A DNA stretch of 64,000 nt, taken from the NCBI RefSeq assembly GCF_016906535.1, contig NC_057378.1:1178001-1242000 (forward strand), in the 5' to 3' direction. The position numbers and the translations under genes are program-made. The notes beneath the pieces are model-generated. The model did not search any database. It saw nothing but the letters and a program-made list of their open reading frames with translations, and was not told the origin of the DNA. The DNA is from Rhizoctonia solani (lineage: Eukaryota > Basidiomycota > Agaricomycetes > Cantharellales > Ceratobasidiaceae). This document shows, one piece after another, positions 54,804 to 64,000 of this stretch. Numbering within the stretch: the stretch's first letter is position 1; every line of letters starts with the position of its first letter.

Positions 54804-55378
54804 ACACAATCAATACCAGGGAATTTATTCCCATTTTCTCGAATTTAAACGAACTTGAACGGACGACATTTTCGATCACGTGACCTCGGCGCTTATATCA
54901 TATGCTAAGCGCCAATCCACGTCCCCATCCGCGCTTACCTCAGCATACGTAGCCACCTCCACCTGATGACATCACTATGACACGTCAGTGACACGTATGC
55001 ATGAGTAAGGCCGACTGCGGAGCGGGGTTCTTATTGGATTATATATTGGATATGATGTATTTGTAATTAGTCACTCTGTAGAATATATAAGGAGGCCAAC
55101 CAACCATGGTAACACCCAGGTCAATTACCTCTTGTTGCATCCCACCACTGTACAAGGGCCTTAAGCCCAGTAACCCACTTAGTCACTCAGTACACACCGC
55201 CTTAAGCGGCCTCCTCGTTGTAGTTACATAGCTGGTCATTGCCCTTACGGCCTTGGTCACCATAGTATAGCTGGTCGTTGCCGTAGGATAGCTTGCCACT
55301 GCCTTACGCGGTTTCCCACTTAGATACATACGGCTGCAAGCGCCCCCTTCCTTGGCGTCCTTACAGACGTCTAGGACA
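54796..55378 (+). repeat. 3' LTR of A3
   Basis: 583 bp, preceded by the polypurine tract GAGGGGGGGCAG, which is also read as the end of pol. Confidence 0.94.
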
Positions 55379-55589
55379 GGCCCCTAAGTAGTTTGCAGAC
55401 GCTCACCACCCCCTTGACCTATCACACCTCCCAGGCCTCAGGCCCCTTTGCTGTCAGTAGATAGAAGTAGAGCGCCTTAAGCGCTAGTAGTATAGCCTTA
55501 GATAGTCATCTTACATAAACTAGTGTAGTAGTACGGCCTTAAGCGCCCACTCCCATTAGCGTGTACCCACCTTACAGTGGTGTACAACA
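55379..55589 (+). repeat. 3' LTR of B3, second part
   Basis: 211 bp continuing the LTR cut at 48953; ends GTGTACAACA, then TSD ttggc. Confidence 0.92.
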
Positions 55590-56071
55590 TTGGCGCTAGT
55601 ATCATATGCTAAGCGCCAAGCCACGTCCCCATCTGCGCTTAATCAAGCACACATAGCCACCTCCACCAATGACATCATCATGACACGTCAGTGACACGTA
55701 TGCATGAGTAAGGCTGACTGCAGAATGGGGTTCTTATTGGTTATAGTTTTGCATATTATGTATTTGTAAATAGTTCTCCTCTGTAATATATAAGGAGGCC
55801 AACCAACCATGGTAACACCCAGGCTGATTACCTGTTGTTGCATCATTACATTGTACAAGGGCCTTACAGCCCAGTAAACACCTAGTTACATGCCTTAAGC
55901 ATCAATCTCACTGTACATACATAGTTTGCCACTGCCTTATAGCGTGTGGACATTGTAGTTAGGTAGCTTGTTGTTGCAGGTAGCACTCTCACTGCCTTAA
56001 GCGGTTTTTACTTAGTTCTATACGGCCACAAGCGCCTGCTGCCTTGACGCCCCTTAAGGACATCTAGGACA
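55590..56071 (+). repeat. 3' LTR of A2, second part
   Basis: Continues 42816-42910 after B3. The hairpin reads ATGC-CTTAA-GCAT at 55890-55902, while the 5' LTR has CACGC-CTTAA-GCGTG. Ends TCTAGGACA and is followed by TSD cttta. Confidence 0.92.
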
Positions 56072-56076
56072 CTTTA

Positions 56077-56336
56077 GGTTGGAACAAGTAGCTATTGGGA
56101 AAAAAGGTAAAGGTTGTCTCTTTGCTTGTAATATTTCATTTGGTAAATGATACAATTCTTGCTAGACACGCTTGAAAGCAGCACATGTGCTACAGCATTT
56201 GAGCTCTTTAAAGCAAGCCCTGAAGATATGAAGGTGTTGGACCTTAATGCTAAATTTATCAATGCTTGTGGACTAACATTGGATGATATTCAACTGACGC
56301 CCAAGGAATCAAGCCTTCACCTCAAATGTATCAAGT
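56077..56336 (+). pseudogene. DUF6589-type protein, fragment 2
   Basis: Continues the frame of fragment 1 exactly across the A2 TSD. Exon to 56106, intron 56107-56165 (59 bp, GT..AG), then an exon reading SSTCATAFELFKASPEDMKV, typical of DUF6589 proteins (G-TCAT-F-L pattern). It is cut at 56336 by a solo B LTR. Confidence 0.72.
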
Positions 56337-56897
56337 TGTTATAACCTCCTTACCTATACCACTAGATCTGGACAATTTTTCTGATATTTTCACTATTTTT
56401 TACAAACCCCTTATCTTGTGTTTTTAATCACATGACCTTGGCGCTTATTATGCCAAGATGCTGCGCTGAGATGCCGTGCCAAGGGCGCTTAGGAGAAATC
56501 CACGCTTCTGCGCAGCCTGTAGCACTCTTCTTATCTCCATTATGTACTTCTTTTCTCACGCGCACAGACCATGTAGATAGCGCCCCTTTGCATATATCTA
56601 CAGCAGGAAAATTGCTTGGAAACCCCAAGTCAATTTTACCTTGTCTCTTACCCATTAGAGAAGGTAGCCAGCCAGCTAAGTAGCTGGCCCCTCAGTAGTT
56701 CCAACACTTACCCCACTCTGCTTACTCATCACACCTCCCAGGTCTAAGGCCCCCCTTGCCAGCAGTAGTTAGCAGTAGAGTGCCTTAGGCGCTAGTAATA
56801 TAGCCTTTAGAGTAGATTACATAGTCAGTGTTTGTAGTAGTACAGCCCCAAGCGCCTGCCCACTAGTGTGTACCCCACCTTACAGTGGAGTACAACA
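56337..56897 (+). repeat. Solo LTR, family B
   Basis: 561 bp, TGTTATAACC..AGTACAACA, perfect TSD caagt (56332-56336 and 56898-56902). Hairpin AGTGC-CTTAG-GCGCT, with a changed loop base and one G-U pair. Confidence 0.92.
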
Positions 56898-58818
56898 CAA
56901 GTATACAATACTTGATATTATTGTGACATACAGTGGCCACAAGTTTCAGCGCTACCACTTGCTGTTGGATGAAATCCTACCCTTGTCAGAAATCAAACAA
57001 GAAGTTCATCACAATTGTATATATCCTATGCCAACAATGGAACTCAACAAAGCCACAATCAAAGGAAATATTGAGATCTGCCAAATGCTATTTAAGGAAC
57101 TAGGCTTGGACACTTCAACCCTTGAGTTTGCACAATTTGTTTGCATACTTGCTGGCAATCAACTTACAGTGTCACAGCTCCATACAATCAGCAAAAACCA
57201 AATAGGGCATGAATCCAGCTATGAGTTGTTTGAATGGCTTGTCCCCATAATTGGCTTATTCCACTTGAAGATGGCTCAGACACAGGGAATTTTGGAGACG
57301 CACCTTGGGCACTCAAACTCCAGCCATAATCCAACATCTCTTGCATTTCAAAACACAATACTCCATCAAAAGCCTATTCCTACACCAATGCCCTTTCACA
57401 CTGCTTGTGACTTGATTCAGGTATTGCTCTATGCTTGCATTCTGCATTGTTTTCAACTTGTCTCCAGAAACACAAGCTTGTCAACCCTAGCAAACCAACT
57501 CTCTTTGCTTGACTCTCAGGATTCTGAAGATCCTCCAACACGCTTGTTTCACCAGCTGAGACAGTACGCCCAAGACCTATACCAGGAGCATGCTAGTACT
57601 CAAAAGGTTTACCATCTCCAGCAAGCTTGGAAGGCTGGAGGCAAGGGGTCTGATGCTGGCAACGCTAGATTTGAGGACTCCAGTTTATTCATACAAGATG
57701 CACTAGAACTTCAGGCATACACTGTGGCAATCAAGGCCGGAGACTCTGGAAGGGCTCTCATATTGCTGAAGCTATGGGCTCTTGCATTCTGTGCTAATGG
57801 TCAATCCAAGTACATGCAGGAGATGCTTTACTTGATTCATAATTTAACCCATGTATGGCCGCAACCACTTTGGTAAGTCAGTGCTTGGGTATTCTGCCTC
57901 CAAGGCCAACATGAATTACTTCAAGGGATATTATACTCAATAACTGGCTCCTCAATCCAACTGGGAACCCAAATTCACATGTTGAACTAGATCTAGTTCA
58001 AGAACATCTCATTTTTTGGATCAAGGTAAACATTACAATTTTGATTCAGCCTAATTAATTTAATTCAAGCTTTGAATATGCAACAGAATATGTACAAAGC
58101 ACACAGAAGTGGTGCCTCATGGGAGTGGTTGGCCCACATCTCTCTGTGCGTTGACTTCCTTTGCCAACTCACAAGAGAGTTTCAGCAAACCCTGGGTGAT
58201 GATCAAGGCGCCAAGCACGCTCAGGCTGATCTATCCCATTCAATAGATACATTAATATGCAGTTTTACCACCAATGAAATACACACCATCAAACCTGGAT
58301 GGTCTAGAGCCAATGCCAATGGACCACCCATAGTTGACATGATAACCAAGGGGATGCGCCAACTTGTTCATGGCACTGACAGACCAATTGCAAAATTTAA
58401 TCAAGAGCTTGAGCGGCTTCAGAAGCGCCGTAAGCTCATGCCAGTGTCAACGCAGTGGGAGCATTTTCAATCCACAATGGAAACCTTGGACACACACAAG
58501 CACAAGAACATGAATGGCACTGAAGGCAAAAGCAAAGACAAGTGGGAGAGTATGCACATTAGCAAAGCTCAGAGTGATAGCTCCAAGTTAGGGGTTGAAG
58601 ATCAAGGCAAACACAGCAACTCCAAAACTGAAGCAGAGGAGTTGGAATCCAAAGAAGGCAAGGACAAGGAGTTTAGGCAAGAGGCATTTAGTCTAGAATT
58701 TGAACTTGGAAACAAAGTCTTCAATGCGTTTGGTGATCCAAGCAAATCTGAGGAAGAAGAGCCTGCTGCATGCAGCAAGCTTGATAGTGACAACAACAGT
58801 CTCATTGATGAGCTGTAG
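56898..58818 (+). pseudogene. DUF6589-type protein, fragment 3 (C-terminal half)
   Basis: Exons about 56903-57872, 57926-58025 and 58087-58818; introns 53 and 61 bp. Recognisable family landmarks: AGNQLTVSQL (GDQLT-type), FEWLVPIIGLFHLKMA (WLVP..FHLQMA-type), AIKAGDSGRALILLKLWALA, LIHNLTHVWP, LDLVQEHLIFWIK, GASWEWLA, and a closing ERLQKRRKL. The C-terminal tail is acidic and Lys-rich, ending at a TAG at 58816. With both TSD insertions discounted, fragments 1-3 lie in one continuous frame, so the gene was intact before the LTRs came. Fragment 3 alone has no obvious start. Confidence 0.75.
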
Positions 58819-59643
58819 TGTTACATGATTCTTTATTGCCTAATACACATTATGTGACAATTGTGACTTCCATGCATCAGCTGATTCTAAGGTGCCTAGA
58901 CTGGTAAAGCTATCCTGAGATAACTGTACATCTCTGCTTACATATGTCAGGGTTTGCCAGAATGCTTAGAGAGTTATCCCAGCCCCTACAGCAATGCTGT
59001 CTTATAGTTTCCATAGGGGCTGGTCACAAGCCTAGTTTACATTGGTTGATCCAATAAATTATTTGTTTTCAGGAACACATTGTTGAATTTGATTGTGATA
59101 ACAGGACATCCAACAAGGGCATGGGGGTGTCCAGTGGTTAGCAAGCAAAAATGGAATTGTGCAAACTCAGAGCTAAAGTCTTTTCAAGTGAGGGCACTGA
59201 TGGCAGAAGTATGATTAGGATTTGTACCCTTCTTGCTTGTCTTCTATAAGCACTACTAAGTCCTGCTTTGGATCCATGGTGCAAGTGTTGAATTTGTTCT
59301 TGTATTTTGTGGGGGAAGGGATATTTGATGCACCTAACTTGGCAATTTGGATACAGTCCATTAAAAAATCATCCTCATGGTCAATTTCCAACATGCAGAA
59401 CTCTCCAAAGTATGTTTGGTTGCATAGTCCCCAATTGGGTGCATTACTAGGAATTCCAGTCCATTGCTGGACCATTGGGCTTAGCCTTAAATTTAGCCAA
59501 GCTGAACATATGTTGTCAGTGGACCCAACATTCAGTTTCAACATGCATACCCTTTTGATAATCCATAATTCACTTGTCCATTAGAGGATCCATTGGCAAT
59601 TTCAAGTCCATTGATCTCAAGTTCAATGTGTAGCTGTAGACTG
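58819..59643. other. Flank of the DUF6589 gene with one uncharacterised open stretch
   Basis: A 109-codon open frame on the minus strand (59544-59215) reads VQQWTGIPSNAPNWGLCNQT and has ordinary protein composition with Cys/Trp. It may be a fragment of a real protein, but the family is not recognised. A plus-strand frame covers the same bases and is likely a shadow. Nothing else is seen. Confidence 0.3.
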
Positions 59644-59960
59644 TGTTACACCCTCACAGATAATACCACTGGATTCCTCAAATTTTTCTATTATTTTTAC
59701 TATTTTTTATGGACTCTCCTTTTAACTTTTCAAGTCACATGATCTTGGCACTTCACATGCCAAGATGCTGTGCCAAGGGCACCTAGATAACAAACAAGCT
59801 TCTATACAGTCCACAGCATGCTTCTCATTTCAAGCTTACACTTCTTTTCCCACTGCTATCTATTTGTAAATAGCCCTTCTCATCTGTATATAAACCACAG
59901 GAAAATTGCTTGGAGACCCCAAGTCAATTTTACCTTGTCTTTCATCACAGACAGGTGTCC
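59644..59960 (+). repeat. Degenerate B-type LTR fragment
   Basis: Starts TGTTACACCC and matches B LTRs through the TATA box (TATATAAA) and AAGTCAATTTTACC transcript start, then diverges. CpG is almost absent, so this is an old copy. Confidence 0.7.
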
Positions 59961-60019
59961 AGTAAGTCAGAAGTAGTTGTTGGGACCTTACTGTCCCTTG
60001 TTGTAAACATGGTCAAACA

Positions 60020-60122
60020 GACCAGCACAAGTGGTTGCATGCTGGCCCAAGCCCAAATTTGGGGGGTAGCAGGTGTAATCATGGGTTGTCAGCAGAGGAA
60101 TAATAGGGCTCTATGGCTTAGT
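60020..60122 (+). repeat. Second copy of the dispersed SINE-like repeat
   Basis: Near-identical to 6571-6661 and continuing into GGCTCTATGGCTTAGT, where it is cut within the A box by a D LTR. Confidence 0.45.
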
Positions 60123-60633
60123 TGTCAGAGCCAACAACTACCAGAGAGGTAACCTAACAAGCTATTGCCTAATATAGGACTTATCAGCTAGTAGGATCTA
60201 ACAATGCTCAAGGGCAATTGCCAGATAGAGGGTGGACAAGACCAATTTAAGTAAAGTGCACTGTGCTATTAAGATAGCAGGGCTAGAACCAAGGAAGGGA
60301 CTATTACACTCAAGGTGCACTTGACTGTATGCCAAGGGTAGGTAGATGTGGAAGGGATAAGAGGTCAAGTTCTGAGGCTTAAGGCTCTCAGAACCCTCCT
60401 TATATATTCAACAAGAGGAAGGAATAGTAAATATGTCCACAAACACAAAAACAAAGATAAGGTCATATGACCAAAGATAACAAGGACATGATCACATGAC
60501 TGAAGGTCATGTAATTGGATTACATAATAAGTGCTCAGCACCTAAATAACATAAAGATGCATATATCCATAAATCTTCATGAAAATAGCACATATATTCA
60601 CTATTTCTTTGACTTAGTGGATTCTAAGGTGGT
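60123..60633 (-). repeat. Truncated LTR, family D
   Basis: Minus-oriented D LTR; starts TGTCAGAGCC on the plus strand and stops at AAGGTGGT, about 20 bp short of its end. Confidence 0.82.
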
Positions 60634-61347
60634 TGTTATGGATATGACATTTCTCCTATAATCTGTACTTATTTTATTAATTACACAAGTAATACCATAG
60701 TAAACTGATGGGATTAAGATGCAAACTAAGGTTTTCAAGGACCCTCTTTCCAATTGCAACCTTTGCAAAACCTCTAAGCCTCAGGAATACCCTCAATATG
60801 CAATAACCTTTGCATATATGCTGTTTTCTCACTCATTTAAATATATATAAATTCAGCTGAGTAGATAAACAGTAACCAGCAATATTTTCCCTGTTTGTAG
60901 TATTTATTATACAAGATTCCATCTTGTGGCTACACACAGAAATATTCAGGGTCCCCCCTGTTGCATAGGCAAGTGCCCTGGTGCTTAATCAGTGCTTAAG
61001 CACCAACACACTGAATGCGCCTTTTCTCCATCACCCAGGCAGCCCACACTGTCAAATCACTTGCGCTTAGGTGCGCCTGTTTGCGCGCTCCAGAACGCTG
61101 GCTCAAACACCCAAAACGGACAACATTTGGCAGAGTTATGCCCTGTTTACTGTAAGTACCCAATGCAGAGGTATCCTACCTTTGGGACTGTTTACTACAA
61201 GGATGAAACACTTACCCTTGGGACATCCAAGGACCCCCACAGGTAAATACTGCCTTGGGGCAAACATTGCCTTGGGGCAAATACTAGGAACTGTTAGTGT
61301 TTACCATGTACCAAATTATTGGCTCTCTCAAGTGTTTCAGTTGCCAC
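60634..61347. other. Unclassified repeat-like DNA
   Basis: Begins TGTTATGGATATGACA, like an LTR start, at the point where the D LTR is broken. It has a TATATATAA-like stretch near 60842 and a palindrome around CTTAATCAG/TGCTTAAGCACC near 60985. Copia-type LTR is possible but not shown; no coding is convincing. Confidence 0.3.
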
Positions 61348-61725
61348 TGTCATGCCCTAGAGGCGTAACCACCTTAGAATCCACTAAGTCAAAGAAATAG
61401 TGAATATATGCGCTATTTTCATGAAGATTTATGGATATATGCATCTTTATGCTATTTAGGTGCTAAGCGCTGATTATGTAATCCAATCACATCTTTCTTA
61501 TCTTTGGTCATGTGACCTTATCTTTCTTATTGTGTTTGTTGATGTATATACTATTCCCCTCTCTTGTTGAATATATAAGGAGGGTTCTGAGAGCCTTAAG
61601 CCTCAGAACTTGACCTCTTATCCCCTCCCTACATCTACCTACCCTAAGACATACACCTTGAGTATTGCCTGAGAGCATACCTGTCCCTGTCAAAGGTCTT
61701 TAGCCCTGCTGTATTTACAGCATAG
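61348..61725 (+). repeat. LTR family D, 5' portion
   Basis: TGTCATGCCC.. up to TTACAGCATAG, where a reverse D LTR begins. About 376 of 537 bp are present. Confidence 0.85.
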
Positions 61726-61968
61726 TGTCAGAGCCAACAACTACCAAAGGGTAATCCTAACAAGCTATTGCCTAATATAGGACTTATCAACTAGTAGGAC
61801 CTAACAAAGCTCAAGGCAATGCCAGGGAAGGGTAGGACAAGACCTATTTAAGTAAAATGCACTATGCTATTAAGATAGCAGGGCTAGAACCAAGGCAGGG
61901 ACTATTACACTCAAGGTGCACCTGATTGTATGCCAAGGGTAGGTAGTGTGGAAGGGATAAGAGGTCAA
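61726..61968 (-). repeat. LTR family D, 3' portion (reverse)
   Basis: TGTCAGAGCC.. up to AGAGGTCAA, where a plus-oriented D LTR begins. Confidence 0.85.
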
Positions 61969-62355
61969 TGTCATGCCCTAGAGGCGTGACCCCCTTAGAA
62001 TCCACTAAGTCAAAGAAATAGTGAATATATGCGCTATTTTCATGGAGATTTATGGATATATGCATCTTTATGCTATTTAGGCGCTGAGCGCTTATTATGT
62101 AATCTCATCACATGACCTTTAGTCATGTGATCTTGTTTTCTTATCTCTGGTCATGTGACCTTATCTTTGTTATTGTGTTTGTCACTGTATATACTTTTCC
62201 CTTGCTTGTTGAATATATAAGGAGGGTTCTGAGAGCCTTAAGCCTCAGAACTCAACCTCTTATCCCTTCCAACACTACCTACCCTTGGCATACAATCAGG
62301 TGCACCTTGAGTGTAATAGTCCCTGCCTTGGTTCTTAGCCCTGCTGTCTTAACAG
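61969..62355 (+). repeat. LTR family D, 5' portion
   Basis: TGTCATGCCC.. up to TCTTAACAG, where the 3' LTR of D1 begins. TATATAAGGAGGG precedes the AGAAC transcript start by 33 nt. Confidence 0.85.
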
Positions 62356-62893
62356 TGTCAGAGCCAACAACTACCACAGGGTAAAGCCCAACAAGCTATT
62401 GCCTAATATAGGACTTATCAGCAAGTGGGATCTAACAATGCTCTAAGGCAATTGCCAGATGAGGGGTTGGACAAGACCAATTGAGTAAGAGTGCACTATG
62501 CTATAAAGATAGCTGGGCAAAGGACCTTTGACAGTGACTGGTATGCTCTCAGGCAATACTCTTAATTGTATGTCTTAGGGTAGTAGGTGTTGGAAGGGAT
62601 AAGAGGTTGAGTTCTGAGGCTTAAGGCTCTCAGAACCCTCCTTATATATTCACAGAGAAGGGGAAGAGTAATTACATGTACAAACATCATAACAAAGATA
62701 AGGTCACATGACCAGAGATAAGAAAACAAGATCACATGACTAAAGGTCATGTGATGAGATTACATAATAAGCGCTCAGCGCCTAAACAGTATAAAGATGC
62801 ATATATCCATAAATCTTCATGAAAATAGCGCATATATTCACTATTTCTTTGACTTAGTGGATTTTAAGGTGGTCACGCCTCTAGGGCATGACA
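62356..62893 (-). repeat. 3' LTR of D1
   Basis: 538 bp, minus-strand TGTCATGCCC..GCTCTGACA. Contains the palindrome GTTCTGAG..CTCAGAAC around GCCTTAAGC between TATA and the transcript start. Confidence 0.92.
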
Positions 62894-62904
62894 CTTCCCC
62901 CCCG

Positions 62905-64000
62905 TTAAGGTCCAGCTGCCTCTGGATGTTCACAGTGAAACTTAGCCAATTTTTCAGGGGCATTGGCTAAGTGGGCCTTGGGCTCCCATGTGTTATCCTC
63001 TGGTCCATACCCTTTCCATTTAACCAAGTATTTGACTTGTTGACCCACTTTCTTGGAGTCTAGGATCCTTTCTACAGTGTACTCCTCTTCTCCATCAGCT
63101 GTGACAACTGGGGGGAGTGGGACTGGATCACGGTTGTATTTGTCTACTGGTTTTTTATGTAATAGAGCAATGTTGAAGACAGGGTGGACTTTCATGGATT
63201 TAGGGAGATCCAGTCTATATGAGTTTCTGCCAATTTTCTCCAAGACCTTATAGGGTCCCAATTGCTTATGTTCTAGCTTATGGGAAGGTCTTGAAGTTTT
63301 GATGTTGGTGCTATTCAGGTAGACTTTATCACCAATTTCCAGCTTGGTTGCTTCCCTTCTGTTGAGATCATAGTATTGTGCATTTTGTCTTGCAGCAATT
63401 TCTAAAGCAGCTTTAGCTTCAGCTTGGATCTCTTTCAGGAAATCTGCTAGGTCATCGGCTTGAGGTACATGGCTTTCCTTGGTGTTCCCAACTGTAAAAT
63501 CTGGGTTATAACCATAGCACATGTAGAAGGGTGAATGTTTGGAGCCTGAGTGTTTCCCATTGTTGTATGAAAATTCTGCAAGTGGTAGTGACGCAACCCA
63601 GTCTGTTTGTCTGTAGTTGATATAGTGGCGTAGATAGATTTCCACAAACTGGTTTAAGCGTTCACTTTGTCCATCAACTTGAGGTCTGTAAGCAGTGGAG
63701 AATTGTGGTTCTATTCCCAGCTGCTTATAGACTTGTCTTAGGAACTTTGCATTAAATTGGGGGCCTTGGTCCAAGATGGTTTTCCTGGGTAACCCATGTA
63801 ACTTCCACACAAAGGATACAAAGAGGTTTGCAACATCAACAGCAGTGGCATCAGAGTGCGTTGGTATAAAATGGACCATTTTGGATAGGCGGTCCACTAC
63901 TGTCAATATTGCATCATATCCTTCTGAGGTGGGGAGTCCTACAATCAAGTCATACATTATTTCCTCCCAAGGCTTATTGGGTAAATCTATGTTTTGAAGG
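62905..64000 (-). CDS. pol: Pol of D1, C-terminal part (integrase core and chromodomain)
   Basis: The frame is open to the window end, so the start is outside. Visible: integrase core YDLIVGLPTSEGYDAI, second motif LDQGPQF (SDRG in C1; Asp kept), DGQSERLN, GPY-type segment (HKQLGPYKVLEKIG) and chromodomain YLVKWKGYGPEDNTWEP, stop at 62905-62907. It is closely related to the pol of C1 in sequence and in the HPEAAGP-like ending. No stop or frameshift is seen in this part. Confidence 0.92.
   Translation of the reverse strand, partial: LQNIDLPNKPWEEIMYDLIVGLPTSEGYDAILTVVDRLSKMVHFIPTHSDATAVDVANLFVSFVWKLHGLPRKTILDQGPQFNAKFLRQVYKQLGIEPQFSTAYRPQVDGQSERLNQFVEIYLRHYINYRQTDWVASLPLAEFSYNNGKHSGSKHSPFYMCYGYNPDFTVGNTKESHVPQADDLADFLKEIQAEAKAALEIAARQNAQYYDLNRREATKLEIGDKVYLNSTNIKTSRPSHKLEHKQLGPYKVLEKIGRNSYRLDLPKSMKVHPVFNIALLHKKPVDKYNRDPVPLPPVVTADGEEEYTVERILDSKKVGQQVKYLVKWKGYGPEDNTWEPKAHLANAPEKLAKFHCEHPEAAGP

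Larger units (their letters stand above)
48954..55378 (+). mobile_element. A3, family A element inside the 3' LTR of B3
   Basis: 6.4-kb element; LTRs 583 bp each (48954-49536 and 54796-55378). About 13 differences separate the LTRs, all but one being CpG transitions. gag has one and pol two nonsense codons, all TGA at Arg positions. It is the latest insertion in this branch. Confidence 0.94.
42911..55589 (+). mobile_element. B3, family B element inside the 3' LTR of A2
   Basis: Perfect TSD ttggc. 5' LTR 42911-43471, gag, pol, 3' LTR 48599-48953 plus 55379-55589. Element A3 (48954-55378) splits the 3' LTR. Both genes are open, but RT and integrase active-site residues are changed. Confidence 0.94.
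23855..56071 (+). mobile_element. A2, family A element holding a 32-kb nest
   Basis: Perfect TSD cttta (23850-23854 and 56072-56076) brackets a family A element expanded by later insertions. Its own parts are the 5' LTR 23855-24415, gag 24901-26253, pol 26298-27715 plus 40856-42823, and 3' LTR 42816-42910 plus 55595-56071. B1 (27716-40850) lies in pol; B3 (42911-55589) lies in the 3' LTR. It is the most CpG-decayed A element and sits in an exon of a DUF6589 gene. Confidence 0.93.
62356..64000 (-). mobile_element. D1, family D Ty3/Gypsy element, cut by the window edge
   Basis: Minus-strand element; the visible part is the 3' LTR (62356-62893), polypurine tract (62894-62903, GGGGGGGAAG on the minus strand) and the 3' end of pol. 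The rest lies past 64000. Confidence 0.92.

Noticed and set aside
14626..56071. Classical RIP as known in Neurospora
   Set aside because: Changes are in CpG context, not mainly CpA, and are too few per copy. CpG methylation decay fits better.
62905..63957. Chromodomain protein as a host chromatin gene
   Set aside because: The chromodomain follows an integrase core and is followed by a polypurine tract and LTR, so it is the end of a retrotransposon pol.
1..64000. CRISPR arrays, bacterial operons, rRNA genes
   Set aside because: None seen; introns, chromodomain retroelements and gene families mark the DNA as fungal nuclear.

Overview
The window looks like a chromosome segment from a basidiomycete fungus of the Agaricomycetes, probably Rhizoctonia or a close relative; the genus is inferred from gene content, not proven. 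Introns are 46-61 bp with GT..AG ends. The host genes are typical of a plant-associated agaricomycete: a secreted PL1 pectate lyase, a C1D/Lrp1 exosome cofactor, a Pro-rich single-pass membrane protein and a DUF6589 protein. The rest is Ty3/Gypsy retrotransposons that carry a C-terminal chromodomain (chromoviruses).

Layout. 1-6188 is ordinary gene space: the membrane protein (+, 5' end unresolved), the pectate lyase (-, five exons), Lrp1/C1D (+, five exons), then about 1.2 kb of apparently empty DNA. From 6189 to the end nearly everything is transposon. Four LTR families can be told apart: A (LTR about 561-584 bp, TGTTGTAGAC..TCTAGGACA), B (about 560-564 bp, TGTTAYAAYC..GTGTACAACA), C (533/574 bp, TGTCATGACC..AGACTCTGACA) and D (about 537 bp, TGTCATGCCC..GCTCTGACA). 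C1 (7404-13944) is an intact element of family C. A1 (14626-21067, minus strand) is an intact element of family A sitting inside an older solo A LTR.

From 23855 to 56071 there is one 32-kb nest, resolved here by 5-bp target-site duplications (TSDs). Element A2 entered an exon of a DUF6589 gene. B1 then entered the pol gene of A2, and B2 entered the pol gene of B1. A solo D LTR entered the 3' LTR of B1. B3 entered the 3' LTR of A2, and A3 entered the 3' LTR of B3. The DUF6589 gene resumes after the nest, is broken again by a solo B LTR, and ends at 58818. The right end holds D-family LTRs piled into one another and the 3' end of element D1.

How the parts work. Each element encodes Gag (CCHC zinc knuckle) and Pol (protease, reverse transcriptase, RNase H, integrase, chromodomain), with Pol in the -1 frame. 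In A1, A2, A3 and B2 a G GGA AAA slippery heptamer lies one codon before the gag stop. None of the elements has a tRNA primer site. Instead, 2 nt after the 5' LTR there is a 12-13 nt stretch complementary to the predicted first bases of the element's own transcript, 34 nt downstream of TATA, as in self-priming Tf1. The R-U5 leader of families A and B carries a series of small hairpins with an invariant CTTAA loop and stems that change in a compensated way between copies. Decay is mainly CpG to TpG/CpA: most nonsense codons are CGA to TGA, and catalytic Asp residues become Asn.
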